This document shows, piece by piece, positions 44,125-54,900 of a DNA stretch of 64,000 nucleotides. A model generated the notes under the pieces. The model was not told where the DNA came from, did no database searches, and saw nothing but the letters and a program-made list of their open reading frames with translations. Position 1 is the stretch's first letter. Each line of letters starts with the position of its first letter. Location: positions 32,388-96,387 of the forward strand of contig JADBXZ010000022.1 of NCBI GenBank assembly GCA_020403265.1. The letters are read 5' to 3'. Origin of the DNA: Bacteroidota bacterium (lineage in GTDB: Bacteria; Bacteroidota; Bacteroidia; B-17B0; Aurantibacillaceae). The translations under genes were made by a program, and so were the position numbers.

Positions 44125-47100
44125 ATGAAAAAAGTTTCGATTTTGTTTTTGTTGGTTATAACTTTGTTATCAGGTTACAAAGATTTAAACGCTCAATGCT
44201 CCGGTTGTACAACCAATGTCACCAATAATAGTATAACTGCATATACTGTTGTAGCGGGGCAAACCTTGTGTATTGCGAGTGGTTTAAACTACACAGGAAC
44301 AATCACTTTAAACGGAGGAACTATTTGTAACCTCGGTACTTTAAATAATGTTACGTTGCTCCGGGGTAATTTTAGAAATTATGGTACATTCACAAGACCT
44401 TCAATTAATGCAGGCTTAACAGGTACCATTACACTTGAGAATTTCGAAGGTTCAAACATTTTAATTGGCGCATTAACCTTTTCCGCTTCTAATGCAGCTC
44501 ACATATTTCAATTAAATGTTTATAAGGGTTCTATTGCAACGTTTACTGGCGCTGTGACACACAATTCCGGTAATTTTAGAATTGAGGTTGGAAAAGATAA
44601 CCCGGGTGGCAGTCTAGTTAGCACCTCTACTTTGGAGGTGAATGGTTTGTTTACAACCAAAACAGCATTTAATTTATATGTAAATCAACTTGCAAGTTCA
44701 ACCTTTAGTAACATAGTTAGTTTGGAAGGGACAGGTATTAAAGCGATCACAAATTACGGAAACATCGTTTGTCTGAATAATTTAAATATGATCTCGGCAG
44801 GATCAAGCGCATCCACGGTTACAATTAACAATCACGCTAACTTTAGCGTAGCACAGTTTGTAAACGCAAATTATACTGCTGGTAGAGTATTTATTAATAA
44901 TTATGCGGCGAACGGTGATGTGTTTACAATCAATAAATCCTTAACATTATCAAGAGCAACTAACACGCTTAATAATAGTGGTAAATTAGAGATAACTGAA
45001 AACCTTAATTCTGTATTAGGACTCGCAACTAATAATGCAACCATCACAACTGGTATTTTATCTGCCACGGGTGGCACCATTAACAACAATGGCTTTATAC
45101 GGGCAATTACAGACTTTTCTGTCCGAAACACCAGTACAAGGTTAAATAACAACAATACCATTGAGGTTGGAAATACTTTTACTAACACTACGATTGTTAA
45201 TTTTGGCACAAATAGTTATTTATACACAAGTAATTATTACAACACCGGAACCTCCGCAGCTATTAATGGACCAACAGCAACTATTACACAGGCACAGCAC
45301 CCTCGGATATATGTAAGTAATACATCAAGTAACTCGGCAACAATTAATAAAATAATGGTGTATGATGCCAGCTTAACAAGTACAACGAGTAACATAGGTT
45401 ATGGTTTTGATGCCGTTTCCAGTCCAACCAGAATAGCTTCAACAGTTTTGTTTGGATCAAAGGGGGTAAGTCCAGGAAATGGTAATTCGCCTACTTACAG
45501 TTGCAGTATTTTAAACTACTACTTGGAGGAAAATGTATATTCTTGGCCTGCACCCTTGGTAGTACCGTATAGCTCACCAATCCAAGTTTCGACTTATTTA
45601 TACTTAGTTAAAAAGTTAAACTCTAATCAAATTTATGAATCGCTGGAAGTTCCATCAGATTCTTATACTATTCAACCTGGGAATCATATAGGCAACCAAA
45701 GTATTTATGTTGCGCCATTGGCTAAAACAACGTATACCGGTTCAAGTACTTTTAATGGTTGTGTGTTTAACGACACCTTAACAGCACATTTAACCTTAAA
45801 TGTGATTCCGAAAATTACGCATACCAGTAATGGTTTGAATAATGGTAGTATTGTTTTAGATGTTGGTGGAGGTGTAGGGCCATATACATATACTTGGATG
45901 CCCGGTAATATCCATACCAAGGATATAACGGGTCTTGCGCAAGGAACTTATTCTGTTGCAATAAAAGATAATAACAATGAAGTTTTAAACTACGTTTATG
46001 AAATTACCAATAAAATGGTTTGGACTAAACTTCAAAGCTTTATGTATTATCAAAATGACAGTATTGGTCCGAATACAGAATTGGTAAGTAAAAACACCAT
46101 CCGTGCAGGTAGTAATGGTTGGACACAGTATAAAATAAACGATAGAAATTCTTCTTTAAATATGTTTTATGGATTTTCTGATAGTTTATCGCCTGTTACC
46201 TTTGATTATAATGATATTGACTTTGGGGTGTACAATAATTATGGCGGGATATATGTATATAAAAACGGTGTAATTCACGATTTTTTGTTTTACCCAACTA
46301 ATGGCGATGTGATTAAGGTAGAGAAAAATGGAGTAAATTTTAATATTTATCGAAATGGTACATCCGTATATTCAGAGAGTTCAGCGTCCATGACCAAAGC
46401 GTACAAGATTAAAATCCACAATGCTGCAACAACGGCATCCTATGATTTAGCCGGAGCATCATTTACCGATTCAACGAATATGACTTTTCCAAATTTTGTT
46501 AGGACTAAGGCTGAACTTGTGCACAGTTCAGGAGTAAATATTCAAGATGGCAGAATTACTTTAAATTCTGTAAACAATGAGGCGGATGTAGAATATAATT
46601 TTCCTCAATTAGGCATTATAGGAAATCAGTTAACTTCAGTAAATAAAGGACAGTATATACACGTATCAAAGGATAATGATAACATAACAAGTTATTATAC
46701 TACTAATCTCAACTATAAAATAGGTTTGCAAGATATAGTGAATGGCTCTTTCATTAATGATACCCTTTCAGCATCCGGATCCGGTTATGTTATGGCAAGG
46801 AGTATTAATAATTTAGGAGCCGACAAGGACGGAGAGTTTAACTATGTCATAGATAATGTTACCCAACTAAATGCTTTCGTTGGCTTTTTGAGGGCAACAG
46901 ACACCTATACTGACAACGCGAATGACTTTGATTTTGGTTTTTATATTGCACCATACTCCAATAATATTTCTTATATCTATCATGTGAATATCACAGGGAC
47001 GTATACATATTTATGGAGTCTCACCGTTGGAGATATAGTGACACTTAGCAGATCAAGTGGGTCCTTTCAAATTCTAGTAAATGGAAAATTATTATATTCT

Positions 47101-47763
47101 GAAGTTGATCCAAATGTTGGTATTGATAGAAAAATTGCGATAGCTAATTATTATACACACAAGGTTGCAGCTCCAGGTGTTTGGTTTTATGGTTGTATAG
47201 CACCACTTGATATAATAGTAAATGGTGCGCCAACTATAAATTTTGTTAATACTCAGCCGGCTAATTTAAACGCGTTTATGAGTGCTGGCGTTCCACCTGT
47301 GAGTTATGTTTGGACACCAAACTATTTTTTTAATTCTCCAACTTACAATAATTCTATGCAAAACACTCAGGTGAAACCGCCTGTTTCCATGATGTATACG
47401 GTTAATGCAACTGATGCGATTGGTTGTGTAGGTTCTGCAACAGTCGAATTGCTTTCACTTCCTTATGCGCATTTAAACAAAATTCCTGACGGAGGTTATT
47501 ATCAGTGTGTGCAGAATAAATTGTTATTTAAGTTTGATGGGCAATATGCAACTACTGGTTTAAAATATAATGTTTATGATAAGGCAAACACACTTATTGC
47601 ATCCAATACGTTTGCAAATGTTGCGAATAGTTTAATTGTAAATTCTGGCGATAACCGTTATTATTTAAATGTAAGTGGCACTTCTTTTTTAACTGGTGCT
47701 TATTACAATTTAGAAATAATAAATGAAAAAAATGAAAAATTGTACTTAAGATTCAAAAAATAA
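44125..47763 (+). CDS. Large secreted beta-helix/SprB-repeat protein
   Basis: 1212 residues with a signal peptide ending NAQ. Residues about 25-420 are short beta-helix repeats with many N-x-G turns. At about 563-625 there is an SprB-like repeat (NGSIVLDVGGGVGPYTYTW, then LAQGTYSVAIKDNNNE). Two copies of a beta-sandwich domain follow (about 631-790 and 885-1035), each containing DFDFGFY or DIDFGVY, a GDVIKVEKNG or GDIVTLSRSSG turn and a short I-Y-R/L-V-N-G strand. The C-terminal 70 residues end YYNLEIINEKNEKLYLRFKK, close to type A T9SS sorting domains. Probably surface-exposed. Confidence 0.78.
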   Translation: MKKVSILFLLVITLLSGYKDLNAQCSGCTTNVTNNSITAYTVVAGQTLCIASGLNYTGTITLNGGTICNLGTLNNVTLLRGNFRNYGTFTRPSINAGLTGTITLENFEGSNILIGALTFSASNAAHIFQLNVYKGSIATFTGAVTHNSGNFRIEVGKDNPGGSLVSTSTLEVNGLFTTKTAFNLYVNQLASSTFSNIVSLEGTGIKAITNYGNIVCLNNLNMISAGSSASTVTINNHANFSVAQFVNANYTAGRVFINNYAANGDVFTINKSLTLSRATNTLNNSGKLEITENLNSVLGLATNNATITTGILSATGGTINNNGFIRAITDFSVRNTSTRLNNNNTIEVGNTFTNTTIVNFGTNSYLYTSNYYNTGTSAAINGPTATITQAQHPRIYVSNTSSNSATINKIMVYDASLTSTTSNIGYGFDAVSSPTRIASTVLFGSKGVSPGNGNSPTYSCSILNYYLEENVYSWPAPLVVPYSSPIQVSTYLYLVKKLNSNQIYESLEVPSDSYTIQPGNHIGNQSIYVAPLAKTTYTGSSTFNGCVFNDTLTAHLTLNVIPKITHTSNGLNNGSIVLDVGGGVGPYTYTWMPGNIHTKDITGLAQGTYSVAIKDNNNEVLNYVYEITNKMVWTKLQSFMYYQNDSIGPNTELVSKNTIRAGSNGWTQYKINDRNSSLNMFYGFSDSLSPVTFDYNDIDFGVYNNYGGIYVYKNGVIHDFLFYPTNGDVIKVEKNGVNFNIYRNGTSVYSESSASMTKAYKIKIHNAATTASYDLAGASFTDSTNMTFPNFVRTKAELVHSSGVNIQDGRITLNSVNNEADVEYNFPQLGIIGNQLTSVNKGQYIHVSKDNDNITSYYTTNLNYKIGLQDIVNGSFINDTLSASGSGYVMARSINNLGADKDGEFNYVIDNVTQLNAFVGFLRATDTYTDNANDFDFGFYIAPYSNNISYIYHVNITGTYTYLWSLTVGDIVTLSRSSGSFQILVNGKLLYSEVDPNVGIDRKIAIANYYTHKVAAPGVWFYGCIAPLDIIVNGAPTINFVNTQPANLNAFMSAGVPPVSYVWTPNYFFNSPTYNNSMQNTQVKPPVSMMYTVNATDAIGCVGSATVELLSLPYAHLNKIPDGGYYQCVQNKLLFKFDGQYATTGLKYNVYDKANTLIASNTFANVANSLIVNSGDNRYYLNVSGTSFLTGAYYNLEIINEKNEKLYLRFKK

Positions 47764-47764
47764 T

Positions 47765-48292
47765 ATGGTTAAAAATTTTGCAATAGTCTTATCTCTTATT
47801 ATTGGCGTTTCTGCTTTAGTTATTTCATTAACTAATATGCAAACCAAATTAGTTTTTGTGGATATGAATGCCCTTTATTCAGAATTTGCTTTATCAAAAG
47901 AGTTAAACAAAAATTTAGAGACTGTAATTAAATCACGTAAAAAAATAGTCGACTCTCTTTACAACGTATTACAAGATAAAACCTTTGAAATGAAAACAAA
48001 AAACATCACCTCTAAAGAGGCTATTGAGTATATGGCAAAATTAGAACAAGAATTCTATTATAAAGAGCAAGACTTCGAAAAACAAAATCAAGAATCTAAC
48101 AGAGAGTATAACATAAAAATTTGGAATCAATTAAATCAGTATGTTGAGGATTATGGTAAAGAAAACAAATGCACCTTTGTGTATGGCGCTAATGGTCAAG
48201 GCAGTATAATGTTTGCCGATGAAAAAAATAATCACACAAAATTAATTATACAGTACGTAAACGATAGATACAACGGCATTATTAAAAAGTAA
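47765..48292 (+). CDS. OmpH/Skp-like chaperone
   Basis: 175 residues. One N-terminal hydrophobic segment (FAIVLSLIIGVSALVIS) and then KLVFVDMNALYSEFALSKEL, the beta strand and helix start of OmpH/Skp proteins. A long charged coiled coil (about 45-125) and a C-terminal strand YGANGQGSIMFADE complete the fold. Skp-like proteins hold unfolded envelope proteins during passage through the periplasm. Here the gene lies 1 bp after a secreted giant and 2 genes before another, which suggests a dedicated chaperone. Confidence 0.82.
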   Translation: MVKNFAIVLSLIIGVSALVISLTNMQTKLVFVDMNALYSEFALSKELNKNLETVIKSRKKIVDSLYNVLQDKTFEMKTKNITSKEAIEYMAKLEQEFYYKEQDFEKQNQESNREYNIKIWNQLNQYVEDYGKENKCTFVYGANGQGSIMFADEKNNHTKLIIQYVNDRYNGIIKK

Positions 48293-48294
48293 TT

Positions 48295-48900
48295 TTGAAA
48301 ATTTATTTTTACATATTTATTTTTATTCAATTGTTAGCTTGCAAATCAAAGGTATCGTTGCCGCCCGACCAGTTTATTAATTACATTAATTCAAACGAAA
48401 GCAATTTAAAAGAAGAAAAAGAAATGGCTTCGGTCTTGTTTATCGCCAAAATGCTTACACCAGAATATCTGGCGGCAAAGGCTTTAAGGGAGAGTAATGT
48501 ATCAAAAGAAGAATACAACGAACAATTAGCATATTATAAAGATAAAATCAACTTTAATTTTATTATCAGAGATAATCAAGGCAAAGGTCAAAACAAAGTA
48601 ATTAATATGTTATCCAAAGATGAGCAATATGCAAGTTATTTAGGTTATGCAAACACAAAGTTAAAAGACGATTTTAAATTAATAGTTGGTGCTGATACAA
48701 TTTATTGCGCCATGGTGCATATGGAAGCTGCCAATTCAGTATCGCCAAGTATAAGAATTACCATAGGCTTTAAGGGAATTAAAAGCATACAAGAAAACGA
48801 CATTACTTTAATTTATGAAGACAACTTATTTAACAACGGACCAATGAAATTTTATTTTAGTAATGGCACTTTAAAAAATATACCAAGCATTAATTTTTAG
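48295..48900 (+). CDS. Lipoprotein of unknown function in RHS operon
   Basis: 201 residues, TTG start two bases after the chaperone gene. The signal peptide ends in the lipobox QLLAC with Cys16. The mature protein has a helical first half (NLKEEKEMASVLFIAKMLTP) and a beta-rich second half (FNFIIRDNQGKGQNKVINML, ITIGFKGIKSIQENDITLIY). Family not recognised. It precedes the 2111-residue gene by 4 bp. Confidence 0.66.
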   Translation: MKIYFYIFIFIQLLACKSKVSLPPDQFINYINSNESNLKEEKEMASVLFIAKMLTPEYLAAKALRESNVSKEEYNEQLAYYKDKINFNFIIRDNQGKGQNKVINMLSKDEQYASYLGYANTKLKDDFKLIVGADTIYCAMVHMEAANSVSPSIRITIGFKGIKSIQENDITLIYEDNLFNNGPMKFYFSNGTLKNIPSINF

Positions 48901-48904
48901 TTTT

Positions 48905-51900
48905 ATGAAGAGAAAAAAATATTTAAGATACTTTGCCTTTTTTATGGCATTAAACATCCTGTTCGAAACTATATCTCCAAGCCTAGCCTTGGCCTTAAAC
49001 AATAAATATGCACAACCGGAGTTAGTAGGTTTTGAGCAGGCTAACACAAGTGAGATGGTAGATTTGTTTACAGGCGATTTTAAGTATAATATCCCGCTAA
49101 TGGATGTAGATGGTTACCCTTTAAATATTTCATACCATGCAGGTAATAACATGGAAAGTGAGGCAAGTTGGGTAGGACTCGGTTGGAGTTTAAGTCCTGG
49201 AGTATTAAATAAAGCAGTAAAAGGTTTACCCGATGATTTTAATGGAGAACAAATTAATAGTAATACATACGTTAAACCATACGCAAGTATGGGGGTTGGT
49301 TTTCAGCATAGTACGTCTTTTGGCTATGGAGCAAGCAGCCCGGATTTTGCTAATATTGGTGTTGGAGGAAAAATTGCTATTAGCGGAGCTGTAATCGTTA
49401 CTTATAACAATTACAAAGGTTATGGATTAGATGTTGAACTTGACGGTCAGAATTCTACATCAGCAAGTATTGGTTTAATTAAAGGAACTGCATCACAAGG
49501 TATAGGTTTAAAGTTATCTTCACAAGACGGTGGTACGATTAGTAATAATTACTCCTATGGTGTTGGGGTAGCAGGCATTTCAGTAAATACTGGAGAATCA
49601 AACAGCGTGAATACCCGAAATGGAGCAATGAGTAAATCAAAAAGTTTAGGTGTCAGTGCTAATTTTAATGGTTTTGGTGGAGGTGCATCTTTGGTTCATT
49701 CCTTACCAGCCGGATCAATAGCTTATTCTCCGAGTATAACTAATGACTACAAGTCTTCTGGGTTTAGCATATCATTTAAACCAAGTTTTTGGGGAGCAAC
49801 TAAATTATTTATCAATTTTTTTCCTATACCGGGTACCAACGTTTCTGCAAGCACTATGCTTGGTTACAAAGGGTTTTACAGTACAAGTCAAATTCAAAAC
49901 AATATAAATAGATCAATTCCTGCATACGGTTACATGTATTCTCATAATGCACCAGAAGATGCTTTGATGGACTTTAACCGATTCAAAGATGGTGTCTTAA
50001 TGCAAGAAACACCGAACATTCACTTAACTTCTAATAATTACGATATCTACTCAGCTTCAGCGCAAGGGATGGCTTTTGTTTTTCGTCCGTTTAGATCTGA
50101 TGTGGGTATTTATCACGATAATATAGGTAAAACTACTTCTAAACAAAAGGCCACTGAGCTAGAAATTGGCGCAGGCAACCTACTTCATAATTACAATGCA
50201 CTTTCTAGTGTTGTTTCAACTGGAAAGAGTGGTTATTGGAATACGATGTTAAATAGCCTTAACTTTAAAAAGATTTCTAATACAAATGCTAATCCTTTTG
50301 TAGAACAAGTCTATTTCAAAAAAATGGGTGAAATTACGGCAAGAGACGCTGCTTATGAATCATCTATTGGTGGTGATGCGCCAGTTAAAGCCCTATTGAT
50401 CAAATCAGGTAATGAATACGAAGCTGCAAGTCCAATTTCTAACATTGGAAGAACTAAAAGAGATAAACGAAACGAGTATATTGAATCCTTGACTGCTAAT
50501 CAAGCAACTATTTATGGCTTCGAAAAAACTTACAATTTATATAATAAAGGATCATTTGTTATAGATCCAACTAACAGAATGGTCACACCTAGCTCAACCA
50601 TTAATAGGATTTTTAAAAATTCAACAAATGTTGGACATCATATTTCTGAAATTGGTATAACCAATACTGATGGTGCTAGGTATTATTATGGCATTCCTGT
50701 TTATAACCTATCGAAAAAGAGAGTTATTTTTAATGCCTCTTCGCGAAAGGAGACAGCATATTCAGCTGCAGGATGGCCCCCTATTTCCCCATATACCAGT
50801 AATCCGTTAACTATTAATCCAAACAATCAATTATTAACATACAGTGCTCAGGACATTGGAGCCAATAATTTAAGAGGTGCTGATAATTTTGTACAAAATG
50901 AAACTACGCCAGCTTTTGCAACTAATTACTTGTTAACCACAATAGTATCGCCTGATTACGTTGACTTAAGAGATGATGGCCCAACCTATGACGACTTAGG
51001 AAATTTCACTCGATTTAACTACTATAAGAGTGATGATGATTATAATTGGCGTGAACCATTTTGTGATAATGTTACAAATTCGTTTCAAGCATATGTTGAA
51101 AAGGGGTTACTTGCAGATGAATTAGATGATAAGGCTATGTATGAGCATGGTATCAGAGAAAATTATTACATGCACTCTGTAGAAACAAAAAATTATGTAG
51201 CTATTTTTGAGACTTCTGCTAGACAAGATGCATTTGGCGCTAATGATGAAAACGGGGGTATTTCTTCAAGTGCAGAATTGAAGTTGGACGCAATAAAATT
51301 ATATTCTAAAAGTGAGATTATAGCTAAAGGCTCTGTAGCGGCTGCTATCCCAATCAAAACAGTAAGGTTTGAATATGATTATTACCTCTGTCCTGGCACA
51401 TACAATAGTAAGGCTCCTTCTAAAGGAAAGCTTACTCTTCGTAAAATTTATTACTCCTATGCTAATTCTGAAAAATCTGCTCTTAATCCATATCAATTCA
51501 ACTACACTAGTTCTGAAAACTTCTCATACAATCCCGTTGATGTCGACAGGTGGGGTAATTATAAATTAAACAATCCCGTTCATACTGGCAACACAACTTC
51601 GTTAAATAATATCGAGTATCCATATGCCGAGCAAGATAGGGCGCTAGCCAACTCATATGCTAACGCCTGGAATTTGAATGAAATTATTACACCAAGCGGC
51701 TCTAAAATAAAAGTTACTTACGAGTCTGACGATTATGGTTATGTCCAAGGCGAACAGGCAGGACAAATGATTAAGGTTCTTAATATGGTAGATAACCTTA
51801 ACCCAAATTCTGACAACCCTTCCTCATACCCTTTTAATACCAATATAAAAGATTTAAGTTATATAATTGTGGATTTACAAGGTTTGCAAGATGCAGGCAT

Positions 51901-54900
51901 CCCAACAGTCGATTACAACACTTTACCAAAAGCAAATGCTTTCGCAAAAACGAATCTCATTAAACTTAATAAAAAATTGTTTTATAAATTTTTCATGAAA
52001 TTAGTTGGTAAATCTAATGCATCTGTAATAAATAAGGATTATTACGATTTTGTGTCTGGTTACGCAACAGTTGAGGATGTCGGTTTGTTTGAAGCTTCAA
52101 TTAGCGGAAATACTTATGTTTCTGGACCATCCTCTCAAAGTTTTTATAAATACGCCTATATTAGAGTAAAAAAAGAAATTGCATACGAATCAAAGGATGT
52201 GAACCCGATAACGATGGCCGGATGGGATTACTTGCGCAATTATCACCCGCGTTTGGCCTATCCTGGTTCTGAACCTGCTAACATGGGAGATGCTTCTCAT
52301 AAACCAAAAAAATTATTCAAAAATATTTTAGCCGGTTTGGGCACCTCTTTAGCAGATATGGTCAATGGAATTGGTGGTAAACCTAACAAACGTTTTTACA
52401 ACAAAAACTTTTGTACATATTTTGTGCCAAATAAATCTTTTTTAAGGGCATATGTGCCTCTAAAACGAAAGATGGGCGGCGGATACCGCGTAAAATCAAT
52501 AATAACCGAAGATAACTGGGATGTAATGACGAATAATCAAGAAGCTAAAACTTCATATGGACAAGTATTTGATTACACCATAAAAGAAGGGAAGCATGTT
52601 ATTAGCAGTGGTGTTGCCTCTTACGAACCGATTAATGGCGGAGACGAAATTTCCCTTCGCCAACCTATTGAATTTACTATTCAAAAAACAATGGCTCCGA
52701 ACGATCATTTTTTTCAAGAAGAACCTTTTGGGGAAATGATGTATCCAAGCCCAGTAGTTGGTTATTCAAGAGTAACTGTTACTAATATTCCCGATCCAAG
52801 TGCATCAGTGGCTCCTAATGTATGCAAAATTGGAAAAACAGAATACGATTTTTATACAGCAAAAGATTTCCCTATTAGTTATTCCACAACCGGTTTAAAT
52901 ACTAAATTATTAGAAAACGATTTAATAGAAGACTTTATAGTTAATCCCGTAGCTATGAAAGTATTCCATGCTTCTCAAGGTCACGCCCTTAAATTTAATG
53001 ATATGCATGGTAAATTAAAGGCGGTATCAACTTTTGGTGAAGATAATTTAAATGCTCCGATCTCTGGCGTACGTTACAATTATAAATCTTCTGGCCCATC
53101 CAACGGTCTTAAGCAATTAATTACAACTTTACCTACGATTAACGAAAAAAATATAATTAGCAACGCTAACATGTGTAAGGATGTAGATATAGCCATAGAT
53201 ACTCGAGAAAATTTAAATGAATCAACTACTTTAGGTTTTAACATGTTGTTTGAGTTAGGAGGTGGTACGAATATGATTATTGTTCCCGCTGTACCTCTTC
53301 CTATTATTTCATTTTATTTACCGTGGCCATTTGTAAACGCAATGAATTTTGATGCAATATATGGCGAACAACAAATCGGCGTAAAAACAGTTTCAACCAC
53401 AAAAGTTATTCAGCAATATGGTGTATTAGAAAGTGTTTATTCTTTCGATAATAAATCAAGTTCAACAACTCAAAATTTATTGTGGGATCAAAATACAGGA
53501 GAAGTAGTTTTAACCAAAACCACCAATAACCTTAATCAAGAAATCTTTAATTACAATTACCCTGCATATTGGGCTTACCCTGATATGGGTCATGAATTTA
53601 AACGGGATGGTATTGAACTCTTAAGGAATGAAGGAGATAATACAATATTTAATCCTTCAACAGGAGTTATTGACAGAGTCAATGTTTCTACTCCGATGTT
53701 ATTAAGACATGGAGATGAGGTAAGAATTATTGATCTTGGTACCACTAGTTCTCCATCTTCTAATTATATACCAATAGCCAGCTCCGATAAACGTTTTTGG
53801 GTTATGACACTTCAACCTTCGTCAGGTATTTATAACTATCAATTCTTCGATGTTAACGGAAATGCATTAAGTGGATTACCTGATCATAAGTATATTATTC
53901 AAGTAATTAAACCAGTAGATGAAAATAACCTATATGCATCTGTTGGGAACGTGGTCTCTAAATATACACCAATTGTTGGAAGTGCTGTAAATTTTAATTC
54001 TACTAACAAAATAATCGACGCCAATGTACAAACCTTTTGTACTGGTTCAGCTCTTACTTTTTCTGATGGAGCAACACAACAAAGTTACGACAATGTATTT
54101 GTTAATACTTCTCCATTACCTTGGTATTTTAATCAAATAACCTCTGGTTTTTACGGAACACACAGGCCTAATACGATATACAAATATAATGTTAACAGAA
54201 TCTATAACACTCAGCCAACGATAAAAGAAGATGGTTATTATTCTAATTTTTTACCTTATTGGGTTTATGTATTGCCAAGTACTGCATATTACTATCCGAG
54301 ATATAAACCTAATCCAGCGGCAACATCAAATTGGATGATCATGAGTATCAATACTTATTACTCTTCTTTCGGTGAATTATTAGAATCAACGAATGCCATT
54401 GGATTAAATAGTGCACAAAGAATGAGTTTTAATCATACTTTGCCTGCCTACAGCGTTTCAAACTCGAAAGTAGATGAAAGTGCCTTTGATAGCTTTGAAG
54501 ATTATAGTATTTATCCGAATTTAAATAACACGAATATTGTATCTAACGACTACATTGGTTTCTATTCACAACTAGGTTCTAGTGGGCCGAGTTTAATTGC
54601 TAATGCTCATACAGGGAGATTTGGGTTATTATTTAATTCAGGAAATAGTGCGCATTTAACTCATTACTTCAATAAAGATGGTGGCAGTCTGTTACAAATT
54701 GATGGAAATGATAGCAAAATTTGTAATTCATTTCAGCTAAACCAAAATAAACTAAATTTATTACCGGATAAAAAGTATATTCTTTCCATGTGGATTAAAG
54801 GTACAACCAATGCTTTAGACTACTCTGGTTTAGTGACATTAAGTATCAATGCTAATTGGATGAATCCAACTACGACTAGTGTAATTACACCAAGTATAAT

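Noticed and set aside
44901..45209. Minus-strand 102-codon frame in the beta-helix gene
   Set aside because: Repetitive low-complexity coding on the opposite strand produces it; no start context or homology-like features.
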